NCBI GenBank assembly: GCA_006538405.1
Contig: BJKQ01000009.1
Span: forward strand, 1 to 64,000
Direction of reading: 5' to 3'
DNA from: Hansfordia pulvinata
Taxonomy: Eukaryota > Ascomycota > Sordariomycetes > Xylariales
Length of the DNA: 64,000 nucleotides
The position numbers and the translations under genes were made by a program. Below the pieces are notes generated by a model. The model did not search any database and was not told the DNA's origin. It saw only the letters and a program-made list of their open reading frames with translations. This document shows positions 44,063 to 58,162 of the stretch, in pieces (within the stretch, counting starts at the first letter, position 1; every line of letters begins with the position of its first letter).

Positions 44063-46461
44063 AAGCCTACCCGGAGTCGTCCACTGGCCGTACCTTTTTC
44101 CCAGCCCAGAAAGGGGGGTTCGCGCGCGTCTCTAGCTCGGCCGTTTCAGGCCAGCTAGCGGGGTCACCTGACTGCTGCGAGGGCGTGAACACGTCCCGAC
44201 AAGCGTCAAGGCACAACGACGTCATCTCGGTTGCATGGCAGGCTGCAGGGAGGGAGGGGCTGTTCTGCGCAAGTCGCGGCGATGCCTTGAAGAGGCCTGG
44301 CTCGTTCCGGACAGAGCAAACCGCAGGCTATTATATTGTGACTCACAGCAAGCTGCCCCGGCAATGGATTCAGTGAATATCCACTCAAGAGGGGAAGCCG
44401 ACATGTACCTATCTGCATTCGCTCTTGGGAATTCTCTCGGTGCTAGAGGGGCTAGCCTTGCGGTATGGAGCCAGCCAGGAGATTCGTGAAACCAAGCAAG
44501 CAAGCGTGGCAAGCAGGCCCTGAGCCACCCCTCGCAGATATTCCGAAAGATCCCGGGCAAGACCCTTTTACTCAAGTGGACGAGGCTTGCACCGCGCCGG
44601 AGTGCCGCCAAGGCCCCACTGAGGACGGCACCGCGTCGGCACCGCGAAGCCGGCTGCATCGTCATTCGCGGCTCTCACTGGCAGAAGGCAGAAGACCCGC
44701 GTGTGCAGGACCCCTACCTGACAAATTGTTGCTGTGCAGCACTGCGACACGGTCTCGAGGTTGTGTGTGATCTACTCCGTAGCCGAGTCACCAAGTTAGT
44801 CGCCTCAGTGCTCGGCATCTGCTCGGCAATCCTATGAAGAACAGTTCGGCCGTCTTCGGAGTACCGCAAGTTTGGCAGGGAGAAGACATAAAGAAAAGGT
44901 AACTGACGGGACAAAACCTACTTGACCTACCTGCTCTCGCCTGTGCTCTCCTATTAGGAATGTACCATCAACCGCAGCCTTTCAACGTGCTCGTCCGCAG
45001 GCCACAGAGACGGAAATGACAAAATAATGAGACGATCAATACAGCCGTCGCCGCCAACGCAGCCTGAGCAGATCTCACACGCCAGCGCACGTATCATGTA
45101 GCAAGATAGCCTGCCGTTCGCTGCTGCGCCTAGAATCCATCCCACCGAGCTGCCTTCAACGCGTAAGGTTCCAGGGTTCGGGCCAGCCAGGCCCCGGGTC
45201 AGGGTCCAGAGCCGCCCCGCGGCACCATCCACCACCATGAGCAAAGTTATCGCCGAACACACCACCATCGCGGCTGCGCTGGGCGGCTACGGAAGACAGA
45301 ATGGCGCACACCCCCTGCCCTCGGCCCCCCATGGTGTGTTGGTCAGGGAAGAAGAGCACACTGCTCGCCGGACCTTTTCCCCAAGGTTTCGGCCGGCGGC
45401 GGCGGCGAGATGGGGGTTTGCGGGACGCTCAAGGAGAGAACCAGCCGGCCGGGATCAGCTAACCTTGATTTTTTTATCACCTCCTCGAGAGAGGCACCCC
45501 AACGCGCTGGCATGTGACGGACGGTCGGCGAGGTAGACAGCATCCCCGTAGATATGAGACCGAACGCGTAATAGACAGCGGCATTGTCCGGCGGATCGAG
45601 AGATCGCTCAATGTACACAGCCCCGAGATATGAGGCCCGTGGAGCATCAAAATGAAGAACTGTAGGCGACTCTCAAGTCAGGCTCGGGTCATACATGTAT
45701 CATCCCCACGCGGCGGCGGAGATCCAGGGTTTTTGACTCCCCATCCGCAGCAGCAGAATGGTCATAGGTAAAATCTACGTTGTCAAATGATGCTGCGAGT
45801 CAACAAGATCCTGTAAGATTTCACCAAAAAAAAACCATAAGAAGTGCTTGCATGTCATGCCATTCGTGAAGCTTTTTGCTGTTTTTATTGATTTCACTTT
45901 TGGGGGTGTAGGCCGTCTCGAGATTGATCCCATGTCCGTGACTTTTCCTTTGCCTAACGTGAACTGGCTCATTTCACAATGGCAGCTCACTTTTTAATCC
46001 GTTCCTCATCAGTGAATCGCTTCCCACCTTCGAAGCTAAGCACAGCCTGGTCCAATTCCCCACACCATGTCGACTGCGTGGGTCTGGTGCTGAACCGGCC
46101 TTCACCAGAACTCCTCCAACAACTGCTTGCCCACTCCAGGGGCGCAGTGAAAACAAAAACGCAGTGGTATCATTGGTGAAGCAACGCCATATGTGCCAAT
46201 TGAGTGTGTCGTACATGTCGTTCGCACGCTCGGAATGTAAATGTAAATGAACAATGCTCTAGGACGAGAGTCCTATTGTGAGCACCGCGGGCGGAATGTA
46301 GAGAATCGCATGCTGAAAGGATTAAACCCGTCTATATACGGATCGATGATGTGAACAATGGTGATGATGAAAGCAATAAACTCCGATTGCATGCAGTTGG
46401 TGTCGGTAGGTTTGCCACGTTCATAGCGGACATGAACAGGAAACCGACAAAAGGCGTTGGC

Positions 46462-48316
46462 TCACCAGCCCTGAGCGTGGTAACCGCCGTCCCCGTCGCG
46501 GTTGAAATATTGGTTCCAGCTCGATGCATTAGCCTCCTCGGGCTGCTGCTTGGGCATGTGCACCCTCTCCGGATATTGCTTCAAGTTGGCCACATCGTTC
46601 GAAGTGTGGCGCCGTTGGAGCACAGCATTGGCAGTTGAAGTCTTCTGCTTGCGTTCCCAAAGCAAGTTGCGACGAAGTGATTCTGTCAGCTCAGTAGCGA
46701 GCATATTGCGTCGGGTTGTCCGGGGAGAGAGGGCGGCTTGCTGTCGGTGAGGTTGCGGGTTGGCCATGATGGGCTGGGCACCCGTACGGGGAGCCTCGCT
46801 GATGGGCCTGAGGGGCGTGGGCCGCATGGGTCGTTGCTGCGCGTCGGGGCCGTTAGGGCGCGCATCTTGGCCGGGCCTCAGCATGTGGTGGGACATGTTC
46901 TGCATGGTCCTGGATCGCTGAGGCATATGCGGCATGGAGGAGGTCGAGTGGGAGGCCTGGCTGCCCAAAGCCTTGGCCCGCTCGTCTTGTCCAGCGAACA
47001 TGAGGCTGATCAAGGAACGCTGAGAGGTCAGATTCGGCTTCGAGGGCACGCGCTTGAAGGTGACGGGGTCGTCCACGCTCGATTTGCCACTGCCCTCGAT
47101 CGAGTCCTCCCAGTCAGAATCCTCGTCGTCGTCGTCAATGGCACTCTCATCCATATAGCTGCCGGAATGGTCGCTGGGTGTGTTGATGGTGCGCAAGGAC
47201 ACGGTGTTGCTGATGGCGGCCTGCTTCTTCTGCGTACCCAGCAGTGAGCTGGGCCTAGAAGTTTGGAGGGCACTCTTGAGGGGAGCGTCATCCTCAGCGG
47301 AACCAGAGGAGCCACCAACTTGAAACATCTTCCTCTTGGCCGCGGGCGCAGGCGCAGGCACAGGCGCACAGGCTTCCATGCTAGCCGGGGAAGATTCGTC
47401 GCCAGAAGATCCACCCAGCGCAAACATAGCAGGCTGTTTCTTAGACGGCACTGGCTTAGCTGCGGGGGAGGATGATGGCTCGGGAATCGTGTCGGGTTGC
47501 GAGAGCGGCTTAGGCTCGTGCGTTACCCGGACGGTGGGCACTTGCGACGGGGAGAAACCGCGGACGACCGTGGTAGCGGGGGTGCCAGAGAGAGTAGGGT
47601 CTGACTTGGCATCCGACTGGGTAGTTGTCGCAGACTCGCAGCAAACAGGATCGGTGGCTGGAGTAGTGCTGGCAACTTCATTCATATCGTCATCGGTGAA
47701 AGATGAGATAGATTCCTCACTGACGGGGGCTTGATGCGCCGGAGGCGATGGCATGGTCATTTCGGGCAGGGGTGTCAGGTTGGGCACCTTCTCCTTGACG
47801 ATGGCACCGACCATTTTCTCCAAATGATCGGGGGTGATGTGGCGTTCACGGCCACGGCTGGAAGAGTCCTGGCGAAGGATCTTGGGCCGGATGTCAACCG
47901 GGTTGCAGTCGGCAGACAGCTCGACGGCCTCCTCATCAATGACAGAGTCGACACTTCCAGAGAGCTGGGGGAGATCCGATATCCGGCGCTGGGAAGCAAT
48001 GTTCTGGGGTGCCGAGACAGCATTGGATTGCTCCGCCAACAGCTGCTCTTGTTGCTGTGGTTCGCAACAGAATGTTTCACGGTTCCACAGCCGCCAGCTC
48101 AGGTTTTCCAGTCGACGACCTTGCTCTACAGAGTCGGCGCAGCGCGAAAAGACTGGGCCATGGTAAGTTCATGTCCAGGTGTTGTGGAGGGGAGTACTGG
48201 TGAGAGCAATGCTTACCATTCCACATGGAGAACAAGTTCTGTACATTGTTTGTATCGACCTTGTGGATCAAATTCGGGTCGACCGCCAGAACGAGACCTT
48301 CAGGTTTGTAAGGCAT
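46462..48316 (-). CDS. AreA-N (GATA_AreA) / DUF3295 protein
   Basis: Exons 48316-48217 and 48152-46462, joined by a 64-nt intron (GTAAGC..CCCAG), encode 596 residues. The N-terminus has the signature also found at the start of the nitrogen regulator AreA, LFSMWNVFSRCADSVEQGRR followed by LENLSWRLWNRE; the intron splits this domain. Lacking a GATA zinc finger, the protein belongs to the fungal DUF1752 + DUF3295 group rather than to AreA itself. The rest is disordered: acidic DESAIDDDDEDSDWEDSIEG, repeated short blocks KKQPAMFALGGSSGDE and KRKMFQVGGSSGSAED, and a conserved C-terminal segment RRNMLATELTESLRRNLLWE then RKQ and SSWNQYFNRDGDGGYHAQGW. Such proteins are thought to act in nutrient (TOR or nitrogen-related) regulation; a precise role is inference. 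The long CT-rich leader lies to the right of 48316. Confidence 0.9.
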
Positions 48317-51300
48317 AATGATAGAATGTAGAACCGTAGGCCCGGTTCAGGCTGATAAGGCGGGAGTGTGTGGGCGGAAATATGGCAGCCTGGGCTTCGC
48401 GAGGACGATCGCGAACGTCGTCAAGTGGGAACAGTCGGGGTGGGTGTTCTGGATGTTGCAAAGGATTGCAATCGGCACCAGGAACGGAGAGAAGCGGAAG
48501 TCGACTCGGGAAGGTCAATTCTATGCGGGGCGTGGCTGGCGGGAGCAGGGACGGCGGCGAAAAGGTATTATTTTCGGGACGAGAATCAGCACCGGGGGCG
48601 GAGGTGGAGGCGGAAGTGGCGTGAGCACGTGTAGAAGAAAGCCTTCGTAAATATGGCGACAACGGGAGATTCGCTGTCGAGCGGAGGGTGGTGGTGGTGG
48701 ACGGAGGGCGACGGGTACCAAGGGAGAGCCTCTGGTTGGTGCTGCTGGGAAGAGATGTGTGTGCCTTTGGGTATCGGTTGCTATTGACGGACCAAGGTTG
48801 GTGATGTTGAGGGCCGGGAAAGGTCACAGTAGAGATGGTAGCAGGGGTCGGCAACAGGGTGGGCGACGTCGACAATGGCGGGACAGAGCAATGTATCGTG
48901 GTGGCAGCCGTCGCAGCGTGGAGGGTGGAGGAGCAGGAGGGCGGGAATGGAGTGGGCTGGGCTTATACATATAGCAGCGGGAAAGGGATCATGCCAACGG
49001 AGGAGGCGATGGAAATATGAGATTCTGGCACGGGGGCACGACGTCCATCGGGCGGCCCACGAGGCGGTACCAGGGTACGGACGGAGTGCAGCTCGTACTG
49101 ATGTATCTCTCAACGAAGTAGCGAGGTACCAAAGTGCGAGTAGCTGGTCTGTGGGTCAGCGGGGCTGGTACGGGCATCGTTGGATGTACCTTTCTTACAC
49201 ACAGCACGCCCTCCCTGATGATGTGCGGATATTGGGGCAGGCCGAAGTGACTGTGCGTGCCCGAGCCAGTCCCAGAGCGTGTGCAGGCGCCCGTGCTTTG
49301 GATTGTGCTCGTGCCCGTGCCTGCTCTGATTCATTGCTCGTGCTACAGGGGCGTCCGGACTGCAGCAGGCTGGGGAAACACAAGATCAATACCTCTCGTG
49401 TTGATTCCCTGGGAAAAGAAGACGAGGGGAAACGATGAGTATGAGGGTCGAATGGATCTGGAGACCTCAGGGCGAAGACTGCATTGGGAGCCCACCCGAC
49501 AGGTGTCGATAGCATAGGTACCAGCCATAGCGCTGTTGTTGCGATCCATCCAGGCCCTTTCGCTACACTCCCTACCATCCGGCCAGTCCTGTAGTTGTAG
49601 CCGGAGCAGTGCGAGTCGCTGGAGGGAGATGGGAGGGTCCTCCACTGGCCGGGCTGAAGCCTGGGAGCCCTCCGATGGGTGTGGGCGGAGTAGCCAGCGC
49701 TGCACGTTGTGGATGCCTCCATGTACTGATTTGCGGTGCCTGGAGTACCGCCACCTTGCCGCGACCTGCAGGCCAAAGGAGGGAAACAAAGGCGATGGCG
49801 TGAGCGGGTAGAGCCCTGCCGCATGCAGCCTCTGCGCGAAGCTCAGCTGACTTTTGAACGGGTACCTCGGACAATTGCCGGGGGTGGGCCGAGTCGCTCA
49901 GATGTCCTGTACTTAGAGAGATACTTGCAGTGGTACTGGATCACGCGCTTGTTCTGCTCTCTCACGGCCCAACGGGGATGAAGGGACGCCCAAAAGCAAA
50001 CGCGACCCTGCACAGCGATGTGGGACGCTGGGAGACTGCTGTCTCGGTACAGATAGTTTAGCCCCCAGCTGGCCTGTAATCGAGTATCGAGTACGCGGCC
50101 CCTCGTCGTCGCGTCCACCTCGTACTCCCAATTGATCATTTGACACAGCGGTCTGGGGCTAGCATTCTAACAACTCAGAGTCTACCTGGATGGGGTTAGA
50201 CAGCTTGCAGAGCCTTTCACACTAGACTACTAGGAGAAGTAGATGCCATTTGGGGCATGTCGCGACCAGAGCCCAGGGAACGTGTCTACTATCGTTTGGC
50301 GCGTCTGCTCTCCTAGGCTTCGCTGCTGACTATGAGGAGGCTGCTGGTGGTCACTCCTGCCCGCCCTCGCGGCCGCCCGCCGGGCAGTCTTCCTCACATT
50401 TTGCTGCTCCCCGCGTCCCACTTCCGCTTCCCATCCGCTGGCTCTGGATCGTCCGGGGGCCGCTGCCGGACGTTGTCCCTCCTTGTCACTGACACCCGCG
50501 CCCTGTCCTTGCTTGCTTTTTTGGCCCTGTCCGCCCAAGGCCCCTCGCCGCCTTGCCTGTCCGCCTGATCAGGGCTTCACCGACCGCACGACGCACCAAG
50601 CTGTCGGCGTGAGAGAGTTGGCTGGGCCTTTCTGAGGCCAGCAGTCGCTGGTCCCAACCCAGACCTTGGGCATGTGCCACCTCAAGTTTTCCCAACCCCA
50701 ATGTCTCGTCTCGTTCTTGTGGCGCCCGCTTTCAACCTCCCGTGCGCCAGGGTCAACCCAGATCTACGGCGCCATCGAGGAATCGTGTACGAAGACGTAC
50801 CTCCTACTCGTACTCAGCATGTATAGCGGCCCTGCCACGCTGCGTATGCCTGTGGCACCGTGGGCCGGCTGGCTGGCTGCCAGTCTGTTCGAGGCCTGCG
50901 GCCAGTACTCGTACCGATGACTGGCTCACGATCCATAGTATTTCGTGGGCCCTGGGCGGGATACGAAGCCTTCATCCACTCTGGCACTCTGGTATGACAG
51001 TCCAGACCGAACCAGCCTCTCCACGCCTCTCCACGGCTGTCGAGGCCGCACGCACGCGCACCGCCTCGTGTCTGGACGTTTGACGCCCCCGAGTTGCTGG
51101 TGGCCCCCTCTCGCTCGGATTACCACGACGGTTCTAGTCCTGTCCCAGCCAGCCAAACAAGCAATCCATCTGCACCCACGCCTCCACAGTTAACGCTTCA
51201 CGCTCCACGATCCTCACGTTCTCGCCCGTTGCCCGCGTTGATGGACACCAGCTTCGGGACGGGATGCTGGGTCATGTGGTCGGTGAGCTGCAGACCTGTG

Positions 51301-54300
51301 GCACAGCCCAGCCAACGGAGACGCAGGCTCCGGGCGCAGAGGCATCCCGCACTAGGGCGATGTCTGAAAATGCGGGTGAATATCCAAAAACAACGGCAGA
51401 TGGGCATGGGCCAGACGAGGGCAGAGGCTGCCCGTGCACCCTGTTACTCGTATGCGCACCCACAAAACCCCTACGAGTAGTCGCACACGCGCGGTGTCGC
51501 CGGCACTTGATAGGTCCCCGCCGGCTGATCGTAGACGCGCAGCTTTGACAGCGGACATCCGTCCACTGCACCGCGTGATAACGAGCGTCCATGCACTGCA
51601 TACAATAAGTTGCTTGCGGGCGAGCACCTGATAACCTTGTCAATCCGAGTCGAGCGAATCCCTCGCCTGAACGCCCATCCCGAGTGCTCGGCTTAGGTCT
51701 GCCGAGTCTCATTTGGGGCGGTTGTAGGGGGTCAGAATAGCCGCGAACAGTTAGTCTTTCGCCAGCGCAGCTGACGGCCGGCCAATGGCGCCAGGTGTTA
51801 TCCATTGCCGCCTTGATGGAACGGCTGATAGCCAAGCATCGTCACTTGAAATCAACAGCATCACGAACGAGCGCCAGTCATACAGCGCCCCGTCGTCGCT
51901 CGTGCTGTCTGAGATGATGTGCGATCGCCATGGAATGGGGTTCAGCCTCAGGGTCCTGGTCCGTCGCGTGACGAACTACTCGACCATGACGAGCCCTGTG
52001 TGCGCCCAGTCCTGGGGGACAAGGCCGGGCTTTGGCATCTCGTGATCACGCCGCGACCTCGCCAGAATGGACGTTGCGCAAGTGCTTGGATGGGGTCGCG
52101 GGACGGAGCACACTGCCAAGCCTGCCGGTCTGTCCAGGCGCTGATTGCAACAAGTCTCATACTGCCCACGCTCAGGCTGAGCTGTACTCGTACCACCCGG
52201 GCTCGTCTGCGGGACGCGAGTGACCAAGCCCACGTAGGACCGCGAAGGACGCACCGCGGAACCGATTGGATTGGTCTACCTGACGGGTGAGTCCTGAGAG
52301 GAGCGTCCCGGCACTCACTACTGGCGTTCGCTACTGGCGCCTCGTCACGTCAAGCTTGCCCTGCTTTTGGCTAGACCCAGCCGTTCGCAGCGCCCTTGTC
52401 TGTCGGTCTTCAGAGCCGCCCTGTCACGGCCACGAGGATTACTGCTGTTGACGCATGGATCACCGTGGCCATCAGACACGCCATCAGTGTATGGATCTGA
52501 TGAATGGGATTGGCCCTTTGAGGGCATGGTTCTCGTGATGATAAATGGCTGCGTTGTCTTTGACCAGGCAGGCGAGCAGGCTGTTCGCTGTGTCCGCGTG
52601 CAGGTAGACTCGAGCCATAGTCGACTGGCGCTGTGCTCTGCTGCAGGTGGGCTTCGAGCATCAGGCCGGCCGGAGCCTGGAGGTCGCAGGGAGGCCGGGC
52701 CTGATGACTTGAGCCGTGACCGGCTTGTGCCAACGCACACCCTACCTTGCACAACGACGGGGCGCGCGCAAAGAGGCGAGGATAGTCCATGCGCTCGCTC
52801 CGTACCGCAGCCGGCCGCACGGGGTCCCGTCCCCGGCCCGTTGTTGGCTCAGACCAGAGCCTGCCGCCCATCCCTCGCCTAACCGAGGGACATGATCGTG
52901 AGTCCACGTTCGCGGTGGTCCTGTGCACAGTAAAGCGCAGGCCGCGGCTCATCACAGGGCAGTGCCCTCCAGCGTCTAGAGCGGCTCCCACCCCACGGCC
53001 AAAGTATCTGTGGCGGCCGCTGTGAGGTAAGACCCTGGGCAAGACGGTGGCGACGGGCTGCGTGTGTTGCTGCAATCTACCTGGACTGTCTCGTCCACGC
53101 AACGGTCCGGGACTCGTGGGCTGGTCTCGTTCGTATAACAGAAGAAATGGGGGTACATTCCCAAAAACGAAGTGGCAGAGACACGACTCGAAGCAACCGA
53201 AGAACGAGTAGACAACCAGGCGGGACTCTCTCTGGCGGTTCCCCGCATCAATGGGCAGCCGGTACATCCGTTCAAAGTAGACGCAAGTGCGTGTGATCAG
53301 CTGGGCCCCCAGCAGCGCACGAATAGGCCCTGTCGACTGGCTTGTGGGACTGTGGAGGGCTACCCTGAACGGATGTTCCTCACAGTCCTGGCCTTGGCAA
53401 GGCGTCTGACCTTGAAGATCACTTCGTTGCCTGGATAAGTCTGACCTGGCCGGCCTGGCCGGAGGGGCACGGGTTTTGGAGAGTAATCTGTCTGATAACG
53501 ACGAGCACAGCCATCTGTGTGACCTGCCTCAGCGGGCTTCCGGACCTCCCCGGCCTGTCGACCGACACTGGAGACAGCCGGCCAACACAGAGCAGGGGGT
53601 CGCGATGCTAGAAACCGCGCCCGTCGGAAGGGCCGGTCAACTGGAGCGATGCCAACGCACGCAACGGCTTCATCCCATATACAACTTAGGCTGTTCTTCA
53701 AGGCAAGGCGCAGCAGGCGTGGCCAGCACAAGCAACGCTTGGGGGCCGCCGGCGCCCACCACGGGCACCGCCCACGCACACCGCCGCGTTGGAGCGGCCA
53801 GGATTCAAGCGTAATGCTCCTTCTGTCCTGCCCGCCCCAGCGGTTCCGCCTACATGGTGCGTGTTGTGCGCACATGCGCTGGGTGCCCGAGCGCGTACCA
53901 GTCAATCATCTTGACTGGCTCGACGGTCAACGCAGTATCGCGGTGCCATTGAACCCGATACGAGTACTGGACGCAGCGGCACGATGCTAATAACAGCATG
54001 CAGTGCACATGCACGCAGCCCTGGTCTCATGCGGCCTGTCTGCGGAGGCGGGGCGCTGGGTTACTCATCAAACGAATATATGTAACATGATGCTGCGCCC
54101 GCCAACGAGTCGACTTGAATATCACCAACGCCTCGCCAGACCTTTCATTGGATCTTAGGCCTCACGAATGGCGCGCCCGTGCTCACATCATTGAGACCCA
54201 TGTTCAGAGCCCGGTTCGTCTCCTGGCGACAGACACATGGGGACAGATAAGCAAGCGATATTACTCTGCCACACAAAAATCACATGCTTCCATCTGCCTC

Positions 54301-56801
54301 GTCTTGTCGGCACGATCCGCAAGCCTCATCACACCAGCTTGACAACGGTGTTGGGGGCGCCTTCCTTCGGGACGACGCGAAGGATGGCGTCCGCGTCCGC
54401 CTGTGGCCCGGGCCTGGCGCGAGTGATTTTCATGGTGAATGGTGAATTGTCCAGGGGTTTACAGTACCAGCTCCTTCGTGTCCACCGTACACCTGAAAGT
54501 GCTTCAGATGTTGGAGACGAGATTTGAACGCAGTCGGCTTTCAAGCTTGAGATGGCCTGCAATCCGTCCGTTGTTGCTTGTCATATTGCCAGCCTGTCAG
54601 AGAGTGTTTCGCAGGCTGGGCAGCCAGCCACGCCAGCGTACCCATACTTTACCCTCTACCTTATTTACCGGAACCGCCAAGCCACTTTGACACACAATGC
54701 TTGAATCGACGCATCAGTACCTGGTTTCTGGACATGGAGCGCAGGGCGAAGCAGAGGCAGCGCTACCAGTTGGGGCAACATCATCGAGGTTATGCCCCTG
54801 GTAGGGCGGATGTGCTGCCTGGCCTAGCAAGAGCGACAAGGGCTTGTCATCATCGCTTTGCAGGAGACGATAGAAATTACGTTTTGCTCTTCTACGAGGA
54901 ATACTCGTACTCTCGACAGCCAGACAATGAACCCTCTTTCGGCACCGTACTGTCCCTCCCAAAGAAATCGCTCGTGGTGGCAATGCCCATCGCTGGTCAC
55001 GCGACGACTGCTCCAGGCAGGCCAGAGTACGAGTAGTTCCGGCGCGACCCTGTTGCGCCACCGGGGCAAAACAGAGGCGTGGGGGACGGGAGAATGGCCC
55101 CGTGACCTACAAGCAGTGAGTACCAGCACTCGTAACGCTTGGAAAAGGCCACCTCAATGGGCACAGGTTAGGTACTTGTGGGTGCTTGGCTCAGTGGAGG
55201 CCAATGGGAAGAGCCAATTCCAGCCCGGGCTACTGGTTACCTGCCGATTAGACTCGTCACAGAGTAGCCGGACAAAATAGAGTGGCACGTGTCGGTAACA
55301 ACCCATGGAGGAAGAATCCCAATTCAGCGCCGTCGGGACGCAGGTTTGAGCCTCGCCTCGCCTTGCCTCGCCCTGTCGCGCCTCGGCTGACCCCCTGCGT
55401 TCGCTTTGGCCTGGCCTGTTATGCCCTGCGCTGCCTTGAGAGGCACGTGGTCGGGTCGTCGGCGGGGCGGAGGGGCCCGCACACCCAGGTAATGCTATCG
55501 CAAATGAGCCATGGCCCCGGACCGGTGAAAGGGCTGGTGCCGCTACTCGTAGATGGATGCAACAGATACTCATCCAATGGCGGCAGCGATGAATCGTCCC
55601 TGGGATACCTGTCAGTCGGCAGGGCGTGAATCCAGCACGCACCCCGGACGTAGAGGCAGCGCAATGTCCCCCTGCAGCCTGGGGCGATGGATTCAGAGGG
55701 GTCGTAGGCTGCACTGAAGTGGACGGGAATGGGGCTGGGGATTGGGATACATGTACGGGAGCGTGGGGAGGAAGACGCGCGCAAGCAGCGGCTATCAACA
55801 TTGAACAATGAGGGAGTGCATATGTCTTGTTCAATGTTGGGATCCAATGCTGTCTGCAGTAGCCATCGAAAAGCCGGGGTGGCCGCAAAGGGCGGTGACA
55901 TCATTTTCGTGGGGGACAGCAACTATCCGCAGAAGGGGCGCATTGGGGAGCCAGCCTGGGGGCCCAGCAGGGCAGCCGTGTCTGCTTGGGCTGCTGACCG
56001 CCCCTGGCTGCGCCGGGCTTTAGTCTCACCGGGGCGGGACGAGTATTCGCTTCGCAGGGGCACGAGGGGCGAATCCCATCCATGGATAGGTGCGACATCA
56101 ATGTTCCCCGAAGCCTGGCAGGCTGGATGGGAGGAGGGCTGGGAGGGGAAACAGCTCCCGTTTCTAGCATTTCTGCATGCTTTCGCACCTCCATCCATCT
56201 CCAGCTATTTGAGGCCACCTGCCTGGATTTACCAGTATCCGAGGGCCTTCTAATGCAAATATTTGTGGTTGACGCACCAAGCCCTAACCAAGTCGTGATT
56301 TCCTCTACACCCATCGTGAATACTCGTAGAAGGGCAATCTGTCCCGGGTCCTGAAGCAGCTCCAAGACCCCGCATTCTCCCTTATCCCGGGGCGCACCTG
56401 CTGCCTCCATGGAATAGGGGATATTCTGATTGGCTCGGTAGAAAATTTTGACGGCACGTGAGTGGGCTTTACGCTTGTACCTTGTACTCGGGCGCAGCAA
56501 AATACAGGAGCCGGCCCAGCAGACCCCCGCGGCTTCTGGAAGCCTTCCCCTTCCAGCCATTCATCCAACTGCTTCCAAGGTTGTACGAGCTGGAGTACTC
56601 GCATGAAGGCTCGTGCCTCAAGATGTTCCCCCCTCTCCCCCCACACACCATTCTCCACCAAGTCAACAGAGAGAAGGAGTAGAGATGGACACGGTCAACT
56701 CATTCTATCTAGTTCAGTACCCAAGCTAAGGGAGACAATGCTCGTTTGGTATAGCCTGGCGTAAACAATAGCAACAAGCCCTTCGCCGCCTTCTCCTCCT
56801 C

Positions 56802-56832
56802 TTCATCATCATCATCATCATCATTATCATCG
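56802..56832. repeat. (CAT)n microsatellite
   Basis: About nine CAT/ATC repeats with one interruption. Confidence 0.95.
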
Positions 56833-58100
56833 TCTTGACCACTGCCCCCGGCTGATTGAAGAACCGACAATGCCTATTCTTCTCGTGGCCTCGCGTGCCT
56901 CGCCGGCGCCTCGCCGCTGCTGGATCGGCTCTCAACCTCCGAAGCGTACCAGGGCCATCATCCCCCACTTCCGTGTCCCGACAATCCTGTGCCGTCTCCA
57001 AATCGGGCTTAATGTCGAGATAGCGCCTCTACAAGCGGCATCGCGCCCCCCTGAAGCAGCCTAGCCTTCCGCACCGTCCCAGGGGAACCGCTTCCGCCCA
57101 ACACTCCCGCAGCGACACACTCCTATGCCGCTAGCTCAACTGCCAGCCTGGCCAATGTGGAGACGAGCCTGAAGGCCAGTGGAGGCCAAGAGGTACCGAA
57201 AAACGACAAGTACGGAGTATCCCTCATTACGAGTACTAGCAGCAATGATGAGAGGGTCTGAAAAGGCCCAGGAGCGTGTATCTAAGGTACCCACTTGTGC
57301 CCTCTACGCGTACTCCGTACTCGTCGCCCGCGCACCTTGCTGGCGCCAGCCCCGCGGTCTCGACTGGGCCTTCGTCCCGAGCAATTATCGCGCCCCAGAA
57401 AAAATTTCACTGGCGCCCCGGCTCTTCTCGTCGCCCTTGTGGGCTTGTCCAGCCACAGCCTCAACCGCCGGCCTCGCAGGTGGCAGCCTCGGCCATCGCC
57501 TCCAAACGTACCCCGCATCGCCACGACAGAGTCAGTGTACTCAAGTACATACATACATGGCACGGGCTCGGGTCGGACTTCGATGCTTCTGGCAAGCCGT
57601 CACGGCCGTACGTGCAGGCAAAGTCAACCCCTTCTCAGGCAATGTACTTTGTTCCAAATGCAGGGACACGTCAAGGTCCTTGGTCTTATTTGACAGCTCC
57701 GGTCTTTCAATTGTCCATCATGCAGTACACAGGAGATTTGCTGATGAAAAAGCAACACTGCTGGCTGATCAGGCGTCCGGCTACTCTACCCGCTCTCCAT
57801 CTCCGTCTCCCATCTCCGCGCCCCGTGGCCCCCCAATCCAATCGCGCCTGCCGACCTGGGTGATGGTGCTCGAGCGCCGACTGATGGTACCATAACTCGG
57901 TAAATTACGCATTTGTAGCCGGTTTTTCTCATTCATCTTATTGCCGCTTCGTTTCTCCTCACAAGCGACGTGTTCGAGTTCGTGCTTCTTCGCCTCGGGA
58001 CATTGCGTGGCGCCATCACCGCAACACAACACGAGTATCCTGAACAATCGTGCTCAAAATTCCGCGCTGACCTACAGAGCACAAATCATGGAAAGGCCAA

Positions 58101-58162
58101 GAGTGCCAGCTTTGCAGGTCAGGAGTGCCATCTTTGCAGGTCAGGAGTGCCAGCTTTGCAGG
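58101..58162. repeat. 22-bp tandem repeat, nearly three copies
   Basis: The unit GAGTGCCAGCTTTGCAGGTC+AG is repeated with one substitution in the second copy, starting at 58101, 58123 and 58145; the third copy is incomplete. Confidence 0.9.

Larger units (their letters stand above)
37271..46461. other. 9.2-kb gene-poor region
   Basis: No frame in this stretch shows conserved domains, signal peptides or plausible splicing, although many GC-rich chance frames exceed 100 codons on both strands. It holds eight exact TACTCGTA-type words between 39838 and 43807, a GTAGGCA repeat, a TGCC microsatellite and the 12-bp palindrome GTAGGTACCTAC at 44051-44062. It may contain untranslated transcripts or regulatory DNA; nothing decides this by eye. 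Confidence 0.5.

Noticed and set aside
52410..53267. 285-codon minus-strand open frame
   Set aside because: GC-rich chance frame with no domain, signal peptide, splice borders or coding bias; overlapping frames on the other strand are equally open.
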